Positions 1 to 10,207 of a stretch of DNA of 64,000 nucleotides are shown here, piece by piece. A model generated the notes under the pieces. That model was given only the letters and a program-made list of their open reading frames with translations. It ran no database searches and had not been told where the DNA came from. Source of the DNA: Cephalopachus bancanus (taxonomy: Eukaryota > Chordata > Mammalia > Primates > Tarsiidae); NCBI GenBank assembly GCA_027257055.1, contig JAPVLO010000055.1, positions 8,331,501-8,395,500 of the forward strand, in the 5' to 3' direction. Made by a program: the position numbers and the translations under genes. Position 1 is the first letter of the stretch; each line of letters begins with the position of its first letter.

Positions 1-972
1 AACATGACAAAATATCTCTCTCAATTATTTCTGCTTGCTGTAATGCTCCTTCCTTTCCTGCCTTTATACCATTACAGTCTTGTACTTTTTATTCAGAAGT
101 ATGGAAATAGTTGGTAGATGTTTCCAAGAACAAGAAATGATCATCTTGCAAGTTTTCAATAAGTACCTAGAAGGAGATAACACATATAAAGGACACAGCC
201 CCAGCATCCAGTGACTAACTCAATGTAGGTTAGTTATCTATGTTGAGTTTTTCTTCAAAGATTCTTAGCAAAACCAAGATACATTTTACATTTCACAACA
301 TAAGGACAGTGTTCGCATTGCCTTGCCAACCTATTATTCAGGCCACATGAGGCTATCCACACACACACACAAAATGAGTAAAGTAGCTGACTGTCCCCAT
401 GTCTCTGATAAGTGCTGGCATGCTGAACTGGCACAAGATATTAAAAACATTCTGGAAGCCACATCCAGAACAGAATGTGAGGAAGAGTAGAGAGCGTGCC
501 TAGGTATCGTGTAAATGAAGCCATGACACAATAGAAAATATCTCAATTAACTCTGAATCAATTAAAACAAGTTACAATCTAGGTCAATACAAGGAGAAAC
601 AGTGCCTCATTTTCTAGCTCAGAGAAAGAGAGGGTGAGAGAACTCACATAAACTGGGTCAGGGAATGAAATCCTCTCCTTGTAGAAATATTCAGTTTGTT
701 TATGTGACCTAGGCTATATTTCCTCATTGCCTGGAAAAATAATAACTTCAAATAATTGTTTCAAAACAGCAAAATCATGGAAAAATTTTTTTTCCCAAGC
801 AACATGATTTTAATCCAGCTGCAATTTCAGTGTTCCTCACTAGGTGGCATTTAAATGTTGCCTGATATCATTAAGCACCTTCCAGAAATTCTGCTTCATA
901 ATCTATTTTCAAGACTTGGTGATTTTGAAAGATTTGGTTTTCGTGATTTCGTTCCTCAGAAAAAAATATTCT

Positions 973-1038
973 TACTTAAATGTTTAAGTAGCTATAATTA
1001 GATATATTTGTGCAACCTATCCAAAATTGGATAGGTTG
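973..1038. repeat. Two adjacent near-perfect palindromes
   Basis: Bases 973-990 have 8-bp arms (TACTTAAA / TTTAAGTA) around a 2-base spacer TG. Bases 1013-1038 have 12-bp perfect arms (CAACCTATCCAA / TTGGATAGGTTG) around a 2-base spacer AA. They lie 22 bases apart. Arms this long with 2-base spacers can extrude as cruciforms. No transposon family was recognised around them. Confidence 0.85.
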
Positions 1039-1936
1039 TCTTGTATTTTCCATTTTACATATTTACTTTTTCTTTAAGAAAACAGAGACATGTATAAAGT
1101 TTTTCTTTGTAGGTTTTAATAGTTTGTAAGCTATGATGAGTTTCATATAATTATCATAAAAATAAAACAAATTTTATACTTAACAGTAGGGCACTTTGCT
1201 GATCCACTGATTATTCCATAAGAGTAAGTTTAACAAAGAAGGATCACGTATGTGAAAACACCAAAAGCATCACTTATATACTATGTCTCAGTCAATGTTA
1301 TTTAAAACAACATCTGAATCTGAGTTGGAGTGAATTTTTCTCTAGTTGAAGAAAACTGTATTTCTCTTTTTCAAAATGAAAATATAATATAAAACAAAGC
1401 AAAATTGTACTTGGAAATAAACTATTTTAAGTACATTTTCCAACTGTTTTATATATGATTATCCCCCCTTCTTCCTTATTTAATGTCAGGATTTGCAAAG
1501 CTTTTATGTTTAAAACATTCAAATATCCATTTTTCTTAAACGGAAGAAGTAAGAACTTTTAGCATAAGAGTAAACTTCAAATTCAGATTGTCTAGTGTTT
1601 TGTCTTATGTTTGTATTTTTAAATATGAATGTTAGTTTTGTAAAACACATTGTATTTTATTGGGAAAACAAATAGTAATTTTACTCAGATATATTAAGTT
1701 AACTGTTAAGGCAAATATTTTGTGTTGCATTTAATTATTACTTAAGCTTACATTATGATAATATGAATGGAATTTTGTCTTAAGAAACCTGGAAAGATCA
1801 GACATGACTAACATATTGGTTTTAAAAGTATTCATCATCTCTAGTATTTAATGCCTGCTTTCTTTCACATTTAACAATGAGTGAGGTCACCCAGGGGGCC
1901 TCATGAGACCCTGATCACTGTCACTGGCAGCTACAT

Positions 1937-2090
1937 TTGAGAGGTGCAACTCAAGGTCAAGTCCCTTACTGATATGTGCCCTACCAGGTCACCTGACATA
2001 TCAGTAAGAAAGCCCTCATATGGTCCTAGGAGGGAATATATGAGTTTAATGGCACCAGAGTTGTCATAGTCCAACTCAGATGCCATTAAA
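1937..2090. other. Cluster of consecutive hairpins
   Basis: Four fold-backs follow one another. (1) 1937-1954: 5-bp stem TTGAG/CTCAA, 8-base loop. (2) 1965-2008: perfect 13-bp stem CTTACTGATATGT / ACATATCAGTAAG, 18-base loop that itself contains AGGT-C-ACCT. (3) 2015-2044: 7-bp stem CTCATAT/ATATGAG, 16-base loop holding CCTAGG. (4) 2045-2090: 19-base arms (2045-2063 and 2072-2090) with two mismatches and an 8-base loop. Hairpins 3 and 4 abut directly. The base pairing is read directly; the function is unknown. Possibilities are a MITE remnant, a structured RNA or a miRNA-like precursor. There is no supporting gene context. Confidence 0.75.
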
Positions 2091-2551
2091 ATGGGCTAAA
2101 AAGATCAGAGAGATTTTAATCATATTTATTTTGTGTGATTCTTAGAAAATATGCAGTTAGGATATTTGGAAAACAGAGTAAAAAAAATGAAGAAAATAAA
2201 AATTACCCTTAATTTTACTACCTCGAGGTAACTGCTAAGTTAGTTCATGTTTGTCCAGTCATTCATATTGCTTAATTGAATTGAGTTCATTCTCAACAGT
2301 TTTATTTTTTACATGACATCTTCTGAAGGTTTTTAAAGCCAATTAGCATTTTATGCTTTTTCTAAGTTTTACTTCTGTACTTTAATAAGAACAACCAAGT
2401 CTTAGCAATTCACACTAATAGATGAGAAGACATTTAATGTTATTTAAAAACACAGAGATAATTTGAGAAAAAACATTAGTTTGTCTTTTAATTATTTACT
2501 TTTTTAAAATAAATGTAAATGTATCCCATGTTCTGAGAATTCACTTTATCT

Positions 2552-2553
<2 letters not shown>

Positions 2554-2595
<42 letters not shown>
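2554..2595. repeat. (GT)n microsatellite
   Basis: About 21 uninterrupted GT units, followed by TGTGTGC. The open reading frame through it, MCVCVCV..., is an artefact of the dinucleotide repeat. Confidence 0.95.
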
Positions 2596-2596
<1 letters not shown>

Positions 2597-2880
2597 GTGT
2601 GCACGCTAATAAAAACAAAGCTTCTCGATGCAAGTTTATTCTTAGAAGATCTGGGAAACTGCCCAAAAAATATTTATTTTTTCATTCAAGGTCATGTCAA
2701 CTTGTCCCTGAAACATGTCTGAATCAACTGACTTCTCTCAGGTCTCTCTTAGGGCCTAGGTTACAGTCAACTTTCAGAGAACTCCTCCACACATGTAAGT
2801 TATTAATGAAGTATCAGAAACCCTTTGTATATGTGAAATTGGTGTTGTCTGTTTTTATGAAGAATGCCTCATTGTTCTTT

Positions 2881-3170
2881 TTTTTTTTTTTTTTTTGAGT
2901 TGGAGTCTCACTCTGTCACCCAGACTGGAGTGCAGTGGCCGCTCCCGACCACTGCAGCCTCGACCTGTTGGGCTCCAGTGATCCTTCCGCCTCAGCCTTC
3001 CGAGTAGCCGGAATTACAGGCATGCGCTACCACGCCCGGCTGATTTTTTGATTTATTGTAGAGATGAGGTCTCGCTGCCCAGGCGGGTCTCGAACCCGCG
3101 GGCTCAGGCAATCCACTCACCTCAGCCTCCCAAAGGCACGGGATTACAGGCTTAGCTACCGAGCCCGGCA
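2881..3170 (-). mobile_element. Alu, youngest local subfamily, full length
   Basis: The poly-T at the left marks the A-tail of an element on the minus strand. The head (GAGCCCGGC on the + strand) is at the right. A perfect 12-bp target-site duplication TCATTGTTCTTT flanks it (2869-2880 and 3171-3182), so this is a recent L1-mediated insertion. It shares with the copies at 44.2 and 52.9 kb the contracted left-arm segment GGGCAGCGAGACC, the element-sense string GGTTCGAGACCCGCCTGGG, and the right-arm hairpin GTGGTCG-GGAG-CGGCCAC. Confidence 0.95.
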
Positions 3171-3258
3171 TCATTGTTCTTTAAATCATATCTCAGATAT
3201 TAATTTTTCCCAGAATGTATAACAGGTAGTGAGCATTCAAATGCTGCTTGAATCAAAC

Positions 3259-3905
3259 TGACCTGAATTAGTCCAGGCTGCTGTAAAAACATACCACATA
3301 TTGGGGCACTTAAACATCAGAAGTTTGTTTCTGTGAGAGGCTGAGAAGTTCAAGATCAAGTTGCCAGTTTATTCAGTTCCTGGTGAGGGTTCTCTTCTTG
3401 GCTTGCTGATTGCTGCCTTGTCCTTGTGACCACATTCCTTTTTTTTTTTTTTTTTGAGTTAAAGTCTCCCTCTGTCACACAGGCCGAAGTGCAGTGGCAC
3501 GATTACAGCTATTGCAGCCTCAACCTGCTGGGTTTAGGCTGTCCTTCCTCCTCAGCCTTCTAAATAGCTGGGACCACAGGCACATGACACCATGCCCAGC
3601 TAATATTTTGAGTTATTGTAGGGACAAGATCTCATCATGTTGCCCAGGCTGGTATCGAACTCCTGGGCTCAGGCAATCCTCCTGCCTCGGCTTCCCAAAT
3701 CCTGGGTTTATAGGTATGAACCACTGTGCCCAGTCTCTCCCTTTTCTTGTAAGGTCAGAGTTCTACCAAATAAGAACTTTGTCCTTAGGAATTCATTTGA
3801 CTTTTAATTACCTCCCAAAGGCCCTGTCTCCAAATACAGTCACATACGGGGTTAGGACTTCAACACATGCATTTTTGAAAAATGGGCACAATTCAGTCCA
3901 TAGTG
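3259..3905 (-). mobile_element. MLT1-type MaLR LTR split by an Alu
   Basis: The left part (3259-3436) reads AGTCCAGGCTGCTGTAA...GAAGTTTGTTTCTGTGAGAGGCTGAGAAGTTCAAGATC on the + strand (broken here by dots). The right part (3737-3905) ends GGGTTAGGACTTCAACACATG...TTCAGTCCATAG. Both match the reverse complement of the mammalian MLT1 LTR as I remember it. It is a solo LTR of an old endogenous retrovirus-like element, with no internal coding region, interrupted by the Alu at 3437-3736. Confidence 0.75.
3437..3736 (-). mobile_element. Alu, older local type, inside MLT1
   Basis: Full-length dimer in antisense: poly-T at 3438, a GATTACAGCTATTGCAGCC right arm, and a head near CCACTGTGCCCAGTC. It carries the ancestral spacing rather than the contracted segment of the youngest copies. 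It sits inside the MLT1 LTR and so postdates it. Confidence 0.9.
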
Positions 3906-3993
3906 TGACCCAATGATTAAATAAGGTAAGGGGGAATACTTAATAGACATTACCTGATTTCGTATGATGACATGTAAATTTATTAAAATAGGT

Positions 3994-4317
3994 GGCCAAG
4001 CATGGTGGCTCAAGTCTGTAATCCCAGTACTTTGGGAGGCTGAGATGAGAGGATTGCCTGAGCCCAGGGGTTTGAGACCAGCCTGGGCAACTTGGCAAAA
4101 CCTCATTTCTACAATATATCAACAACAACAAAAAAATGAGCTGAACATGGTAGCACACACTTGTAATTCCAGCTACTTAGAAGACTGAGGCGGAAGGATC
4201 ACTTGAGCCCAGCAGGTTGACGCTGGGGTGACTGTGAACAAGCCACTGCACTCCAGCCTGGGCAACAGAATGAGACTCTGACTCAAAAAAAAAAAAAAAA
4301 AAAAAGAAAAAGAAAAG
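3994..4317 (+). mobile_element. Alu, older local type
   Basis: Starts GGCCAAGCATGGTGGCTCAAG and ends in a long A tract with AAAAAG repeats. A 9-bp duplication AAAATAGGT flanks it (3985-3993 and 4318-4326). The right arm has GACGCTGGGGTGACTGTGAAC, lacking the hairpin of the younger copies. Confidence 0.93.
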
Positions 4318-4326
4318 AAAATAGGT

Positions 4327-7245
4327 AATGCTGTGAGTGGTGTGACTTGGTGGCACCTGGAAAGTTCCAATGTTTTAGATATTGCTCTCATCAACTGTGA
4401 GAGATCCTGAAATGCCTTCACTATAATTAAACTTGGGGTTTCTTCTCTGATTTCCTGTAAAATTCAAAGAGTTTTGAGAAGGATTGAGCAATAATCTTTT
4501 ACTTTCCAAATTCTCTTGTCGTGGGAACATGTCAACTCTACCTTTCTCCCAGGTAAGGCCAGGTGAAAAAAGAAGGAAACAGAAGGCAAACTGAAGCTAT
4601 TCCCTATCTATTTGCCCACCATAACTTGGTGATGCCTGGCAAGATTCTTGAAATTTCAAGGTTTAATTCAGGAGCAGTTTTGTTCATACCTACCATTCCA
4701 CCAGACTTGTGCTAGATGCTATGGGGAATGCCAAAGCAGAAGGATTAAGGTTTCCACCTTTGAGAAATTTACAAATGTTAGAACAAGAATCAGACATACA
4801 GCGTTAAGTAACAGACAAGGCAGCAATAGAAAAAGGCACAGGATTTGGTGATGGCTAAATCACTGTGTGTGACTAAGAGTGCCATAATTAGGTTCAGAAC
4901 ACTAGTTACCTCATCAGCAATATGAGGGTTCAATACAAAGATTAACATAAGAACTTGAGTTAATTACACAGAAAGCCAAAGGTAGCATCTGGTAACCGGT
5001 AACAGTTATTGGTGAGTTAGCATTATGTGAGAGCCATTCTTCACAACCTGAGATAATTAGGAACAAAATACATAAAACCTCATGTCTCAGTTTGGAGTCC
5101 TGATGAGAACTGTCTTGAGCAACAAGAGAGGACATTTAGGCTTTTAGGCAAAACATCTTAGAGAATATGAGACTTAAGATGATCACCCATTCATAAATTT
5201 ACTCATTTACTGTGCATCTATTATGCGTCAGGTATTACACTATTACAAATACAAAAATAAATCTGACATTGTTTTGTTTCTAAGGTGCTTAATGGAGAAG
5301 ACAATGTGCAAACAAAATAAGTGTTGTGTATGATAGCAACAACAAAAAGTTTTCACACAGAAAACATGATTGACCTTTTTCTCTAATTACAAATCTTATG
5401 GGATTATTGAAGTAAGCGCACTCTGAATGCTCAGATCTGAAAAATTCCATAGAATAAAACTCTTTAGAAACTCTCAGTTCTGTTTTATGAAGAGTTCGGT
5501 GAAGGCATTCAAATGACTTCATAAATCAGAGTACATTCATGTGTGAAGCAATTGGATGTAAAGCAATAGGCTGGTACTATCTGGTAAACTAGAAAACATA
5601 GCTCCAATTAGGGACTTTCAGGATTTGTAAAACACTGTATTCCTCCAAATGCAATATTTATGAAAGTCTGACTGTCCTATAGGTTGCCTGCCTTCAAATT
5701 TAAGCCAAGTCTAAATGCCACCATGATTTCATAATTCATTTATTCAACAATATCCCAGCCATTGGTTATTCACAGAGAGTTAATATTTTTTCCTGGAAGA
5801 AAATCTTTTGATTTCCTATGGTAAATACTTGGAGGAGTTGCTCATATCTTGCTCTTTTGTTCTTCTAGACACATGGGAAAAATGTACTTTTTCACCCTCT
5901 TCCAATTCTGACTAATGCTGAATGCAAGGGCTGTATCACCTGCAAGAGAAAACATTTAATTTCTGATAGAAGATTCTATAGCATTTGCTTTTTGGTCCAC
6001 AGTGATTACCGAGGAGGCCCCATGTTGAGACAGCTGAACCTAAAAATAGAGGCAACCTTGATTCTAGGTCATCATAGGGAGGGTAGTATTAGAGAGACAA
6101 ATCCAGTCATAGCAAACTCCGTATCTGAGACAGTCCACATTTTTGAGATTATTTGTTACTGTAGCACAGTCCAGCCTATCCTGACCAAAGTTTTTTTGTT
6201 TTTACTTTTTTATAAATAGCTCATATCTCCCAAGGTTCATGACAGAGATATAACTTCAATAAGGGTTAAGACATTTGGACTTCATAGTCCTACATCATCA
6301 TATTGACCAAGATGTACATTACATTCTCTTTGGATTAGATAATCTTGGCCTCAGAGAGAATGAGCCATTGCTTCCCACAAGGGAGACACAATTCTTCTCT
6401 AAAATTAGTCTGTATTGTCCTTGAGGGTTAGGAGTATATTTTAGCAGCTAACAATTTTGGCGCCCTTAAGCATATGGCAAGCACTGTGTTAACTGCTTTG
6501 CATGGATTTAAAAAAGAAATTCTCACAAAAACCATATAGGAGAAGTGTAATAATCCTTTATTTTGTAGCTGAGGAAACTGAAGTTTGAGAATCTAACTGA
6601 CATGAATACACACATAGCTAGATATTGATGAAAGGTAGACTGACCTTGGCACCAAAACCTGAGCCAAGTTCAGGGAGACAGGTGTTCTCTCCTCCTTCCT
6701 AACTGCCCGAGACTCAGCTTTCATGTTTCTGGACTTTGTTAGTTGTTGTTATTTGTCTTAATCCATGAAGGCTGCTCATCTCTTGGTGATTAGATATTGT
6801 GAATGTTTGTCTTCTTTAGGGGGAATGCGATATGGCCTTACCTTGTGATCCTTTGACAAAAATACGTTCTCAGAAATACAACCAAATAAATTCAACTTTT
6901 ACACAAATATATGAAGTCACAGAAGGAGAAAGGGAAAGATAGATTAATATTGATCTTCATATATATACGGGAAAGGAGAAAGAGGAAGTGGAATTCTTTC
7001 ATTCTAATATTTCATTCCATCGTGTCTAATGCCAGATATACAAATATAATAATATAAGCACAATACAGCATCAAGGTTGACTAACCTAGAGTCATGGAAA
7101 TGATATTAAAGTTTAAAATATTAGAATAAATTTACTAGGCAGTCAAGGGGTAGAGTGTAATTTTCTATGTGTGTGTTTGGGTTTGCTATTGTTGTTGATG
7201 GTGTTGGTGGCGGTGGTATGTATATATGGAGAAAGAGACAAAAAG
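4327..7245. other. Unique stretch with a MIR remnant, no gene seen
   Basis: No exon-like segment, promoter or young transposon could be supported. The only identifiable element is a MIR-like fragment at about 6480-6640. Short reading frames here lack splice sites and homology that I recognise. Confidence 0.6.
6480..6640. mobile_element. MIR-like SINE fragment
   Basis: The string TTTGTAGCTGAGGAAACTGAAG, followed by a run resembling 'actgacatga..cacacatagctag', matches the conserved MIR core as I remember it. It is an ancient SINE fossil, heavily diverged. Confidence 0.65.

Positions 7246-7281
<36 letters not shown>
7246..7281. repeat. (AC)n microsatellite
   Basis: About 18 AC units, uninterrupted. 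Confidence 0.95.
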
Positions 7282-7284
<3 letters not shown>

Positions 7285-9265
7285 GAGTTTTATGCATTGT
7301 CTGTATTTTAAGGAGATGGAATAATCCAAGGCTAGGAGTATTTAAAGTCTTAGCAATACAAAAGTTAAATACTTAGAAACAAATGGCGATAAGACAAAAT
7401 AATTTCTAAAGGGTCTTCTAAGTATATATCAGTCCAGAAAGGGACTCTATAGCCCCTAGTCTTATTCTTACTACCACTGTCTCCAAAGACTTGCCATCCT
7501 TCGGTGGTATTCAAAGCCCAGCAGACCCTGGCTGAAACTCACCTGCCACCTTTAACTCTAAAAGACAAACCCTCTGGTACTACCAAACCAGACGTCCTGT
7601 CATAAGGAACACGTTTTATGGTTCCCATCTTTTGCAATCTTGCTTTAGCTTGCTTCCCCCATCTTATTGTCTCAGGTCGAATTTCCTGGGAAACAGACCC
7701 TGAGATGTAGGTCAACTGTCAGGAGATGCTTAGGAACAGTGTCCACATACAAGTGAGAAAGCAGTGGGGGTGGCGTGCATTTGCAGCAGAACTCTGAGAC
7801 TGGGGGAGTCCTTCATTGTTGTCCCAAGGTAAGACAAGTTGGGTGGGCCTTAGCACTGCAAAGGCCAGTTACTAGACCTTTGGAGAAGACAGTTGCCTTT
7901 GGTCAAGGATGATTCCCGGGAGGTAAGCCTTCTGCTTCTGCACTCAGCTCCCAGGGCCATGAGGGCCTTTGTTCTACAGAGGGTCTGCGTGGGGCACTGA
8001 AGCATCCATGACACCTAGCAAAATCTCATCCAAACACTGTTCAGCAGATGGAGTACGACTTCCTGTTTTACCCCCTGGTTCTTCATTTTAAATCTCTAGG
8101 AATGTGCACCATGTGGTAGCATCCACTAGGAATGAGCTCTAGGTACCCCAGTTGTTGTTCAGGACTTAGACCCGGATTCTGTACTGTGTTCTCTTTCTGC
8201 TTTTCTGATAACTGAATTTCTTCCAGGTTGCCATCATTTCTTGGCTCTTGGCCACCTGCCTCAAATGTGTTCTCACATCTAGAACTGTATGATTTACTCT
8301 GCTTACCTAATACTGCACTTGGGCTCATCTTAAAGACACAAGTATATATGAATTACTGCTACTCAAAACTCCTTTTAAATGAATGCGTTAGTTTAGACTA
8401 GGCCATGATGCAGTAACAAAGCCTAAAATTTCAGTTGCTTAACTCAAACAAGCTTAGTTTGCCTGAGAGTTGTCCTACCAACAGGCAACCCAAAGATCCA
8501 GCTTGACTTTGTTTGGTGGTCCCAACATCTCAGTAGGTGGCTCTATGATCACTATCATGAGGATGAGCAAGCTGGAGGCCCTTGAAGACCTACTCATTGC
8601 CTCAGCCCAGAAGTGAGATTCCTGTCCACAGTCTATTGAAAAAAATGAGTGATGTGTCCTGGTCTAACAGCAAGGGGCCTGGGAAATCTGGAAAGGTACA
8701 GGGATATTTAGTGAGCATTAAATGTCTGCTCACAATGAAGTCTGCCAATTTCAATGTCGAATGTCATTTAATCATTCTTTAAGAATTAAAAAAGGTTTTA
8801 AAAATTTTGTCAAGCCTCAAGGGCCATATTCAATTAATTACTATGGAAAAGTGGTATTACTCAGTGTTTCCATATGTGAAATGAAAAGGACAGACAGATC
8901 TTTCTCTCTGGTCCTTTTCAGTGCTAAATGTCTATTTAGAGAATCTACAGCTTGCATTTGAGTCACATGAAGAACTAGTTAGCAGGGAACCATGGAAGAC
9001 AGGATTCATTTATTTCATTCAACACATTTTTATTAAATGCATAGAATTTGTCCAGTCAGTGATGAGTATGACAGAAACCAAGACAGACAATGTGTCTCTA
9101 TTTTCTGGGAGAATACCAGAAAAAATATCTTTGCTCTTTAATTAATACATTAACTTTTTCATCTATTGTTGTTTATTTTACCACCTTTGTACATCACTTT
9201 TATTCTTATGGTGACACTTGTTCTATAAATTTTAGTTGTTTATGGGCACATTCAGGTGCTTGCAT
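7282..9265. other. Unique and decayed-repeat stretch, no gene seen
   Basis: No supportable gene. Bases about 8385-8640 read like a decayed LTR-type repeat (TTAGTTTAGACTAGGCCATG near the start), but I cannot name it. A perfect 10-bp inverted repeat TGAAAAGGAC (8882-8891) / GTCCTTTTCA (8911-8920) has a 19-base loop. The rest shows nothing distinctive. Confidence 0.5.
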
Positions 9266-10207
9266 TAGTTTGCTAGGCCTGGTGAAACAAAGTACCACCA
9301 CCTGGGTGGCTTAAACAACAGAAATGTATTGTCTCACAGTTCTGGAGGGTTCTCCAGAGAAACAGAATCAGTAGGATGGACACGTAGATAGGTAGAGAGT
9401 TATTATGGGAATTGGCTCACATGATTATGGAGGCCAAGAAGCCCCATGATCTGGGTCTACAAGTTGAAGACTCTGAAAAGGTGGTGGTGTAATTCAGTCT
9501 GAGATCAAAGACTTGAGAACCTGGAGATGGGGCTGGGAGTGTGGAGCACAGGGTCCTGGAGCCCAAAGGACCAAGAACCAGGAGCTCTGAGGAGAGAGGG
9601 CAGAAGATAGATGTCTCAGACCCAACAGAGAGAGAATATTCACTCTTCCACCTCTTTGTTCTAGCCAGGCTCTCAATAGGATGGATGATGCACGTTGGTA
9701 AGACAAATCTTCTTTACTTACTCTGATCTCTTTCAGAAACACTGTGAGAGACACACACAGAAATGATGTTTCACCAGCTATCTGGGCTCACTTAGACCAA
9801 ATTGACATATAAAATTAACCAACACAGGAGACTAGAAGTCTGAAATCAAGATGTTGGCAGGGTTGGTTCCTTCTGAAGCCTGTGAGGAAGAATCTGTTCC
9901 AGGCCTTTCTCCCCAATTCTGGTGGTTTACTGATAATCTTTGGTCTTTACTTGGCTTGTAGAAGTATCTTCCCAATCTTTGACTTCAGGATCACATGGTG
10001 TTCTCTCTGTGTGTCTGTCTGTGTCCAAATTTCTCCTTTTCATAAGGACACTAGTCATATTGGATTCGAGCCCATTCTGCTCTAGTGTGAGCTCATCTTG
10101 ACTCATCATACATGCAACAACCCTGTTTCCAAATAAGGTCATATTCTGAGGCACTAAGGGTTAGGACTTCAACATAAACATTTGGGGGGACAATTTGTCC
10201 ATAACAG
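9266..10207 (-). mobile_element. MLT1-like LTR interrupted by a second LTR
   Basis: The outer halves are 9266-9347 (GCATTAGTTTGCTAGGCC, GTGGCTTAAACAACAGAAAT, CACAGTTCTGGAG) and 9827-10207 (GACTAGAAGTCTGAAATC, CTTGGCTTGTAGAAGTATC, CCAAATAAGGTCATATTCTG, GGGTTAGGACTTCAACATA). They join into one reverse-complement MaLR-type LTR when the insert is removed. No retroviral genes are present. The family assignment is from memory. Confidence 0.65.
9348..9826 (-). mobile_element. Solo LTR nested in the MLT1-like LTR
   Basis: Runs from GTTCTCCAGAGAAACAGAAT to a right end reading CAGCTATCTGGGCTC...AAAATTAACCAACACA. It interrupts the outer LTR exactly at CTGGAG / GACTAG, with GGAG on both sides (9344-9347 and 9827-9830), as expected of a short LTR target duplication. 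I recognise it as a common mammalian LTR repeat but cannot name the family securely. Confidence 0.6.

Larger units (their letters stand above)
1..2553. other. AT-rich gene-free stretch
   Basis: No convincing exon, RNA gene or young transposon is visible. The sequence is AT-rich and stop-rich in all frames. Two near-palindromes at 973-1038 and a cluster of hairpins at 1937-2090 stand out and have their own entries. The rest looks like ordinary intergenic or intronic DNA. Confidence 0.7.

Noticed and set aside
2554..2898. A frame starting MCVCVCVCV
   Set aside because: It is created by the (GT)n repeat and ends in an Alu poly-T. The same applies to frames at 7.2, 32.8 and 56.1 kb.
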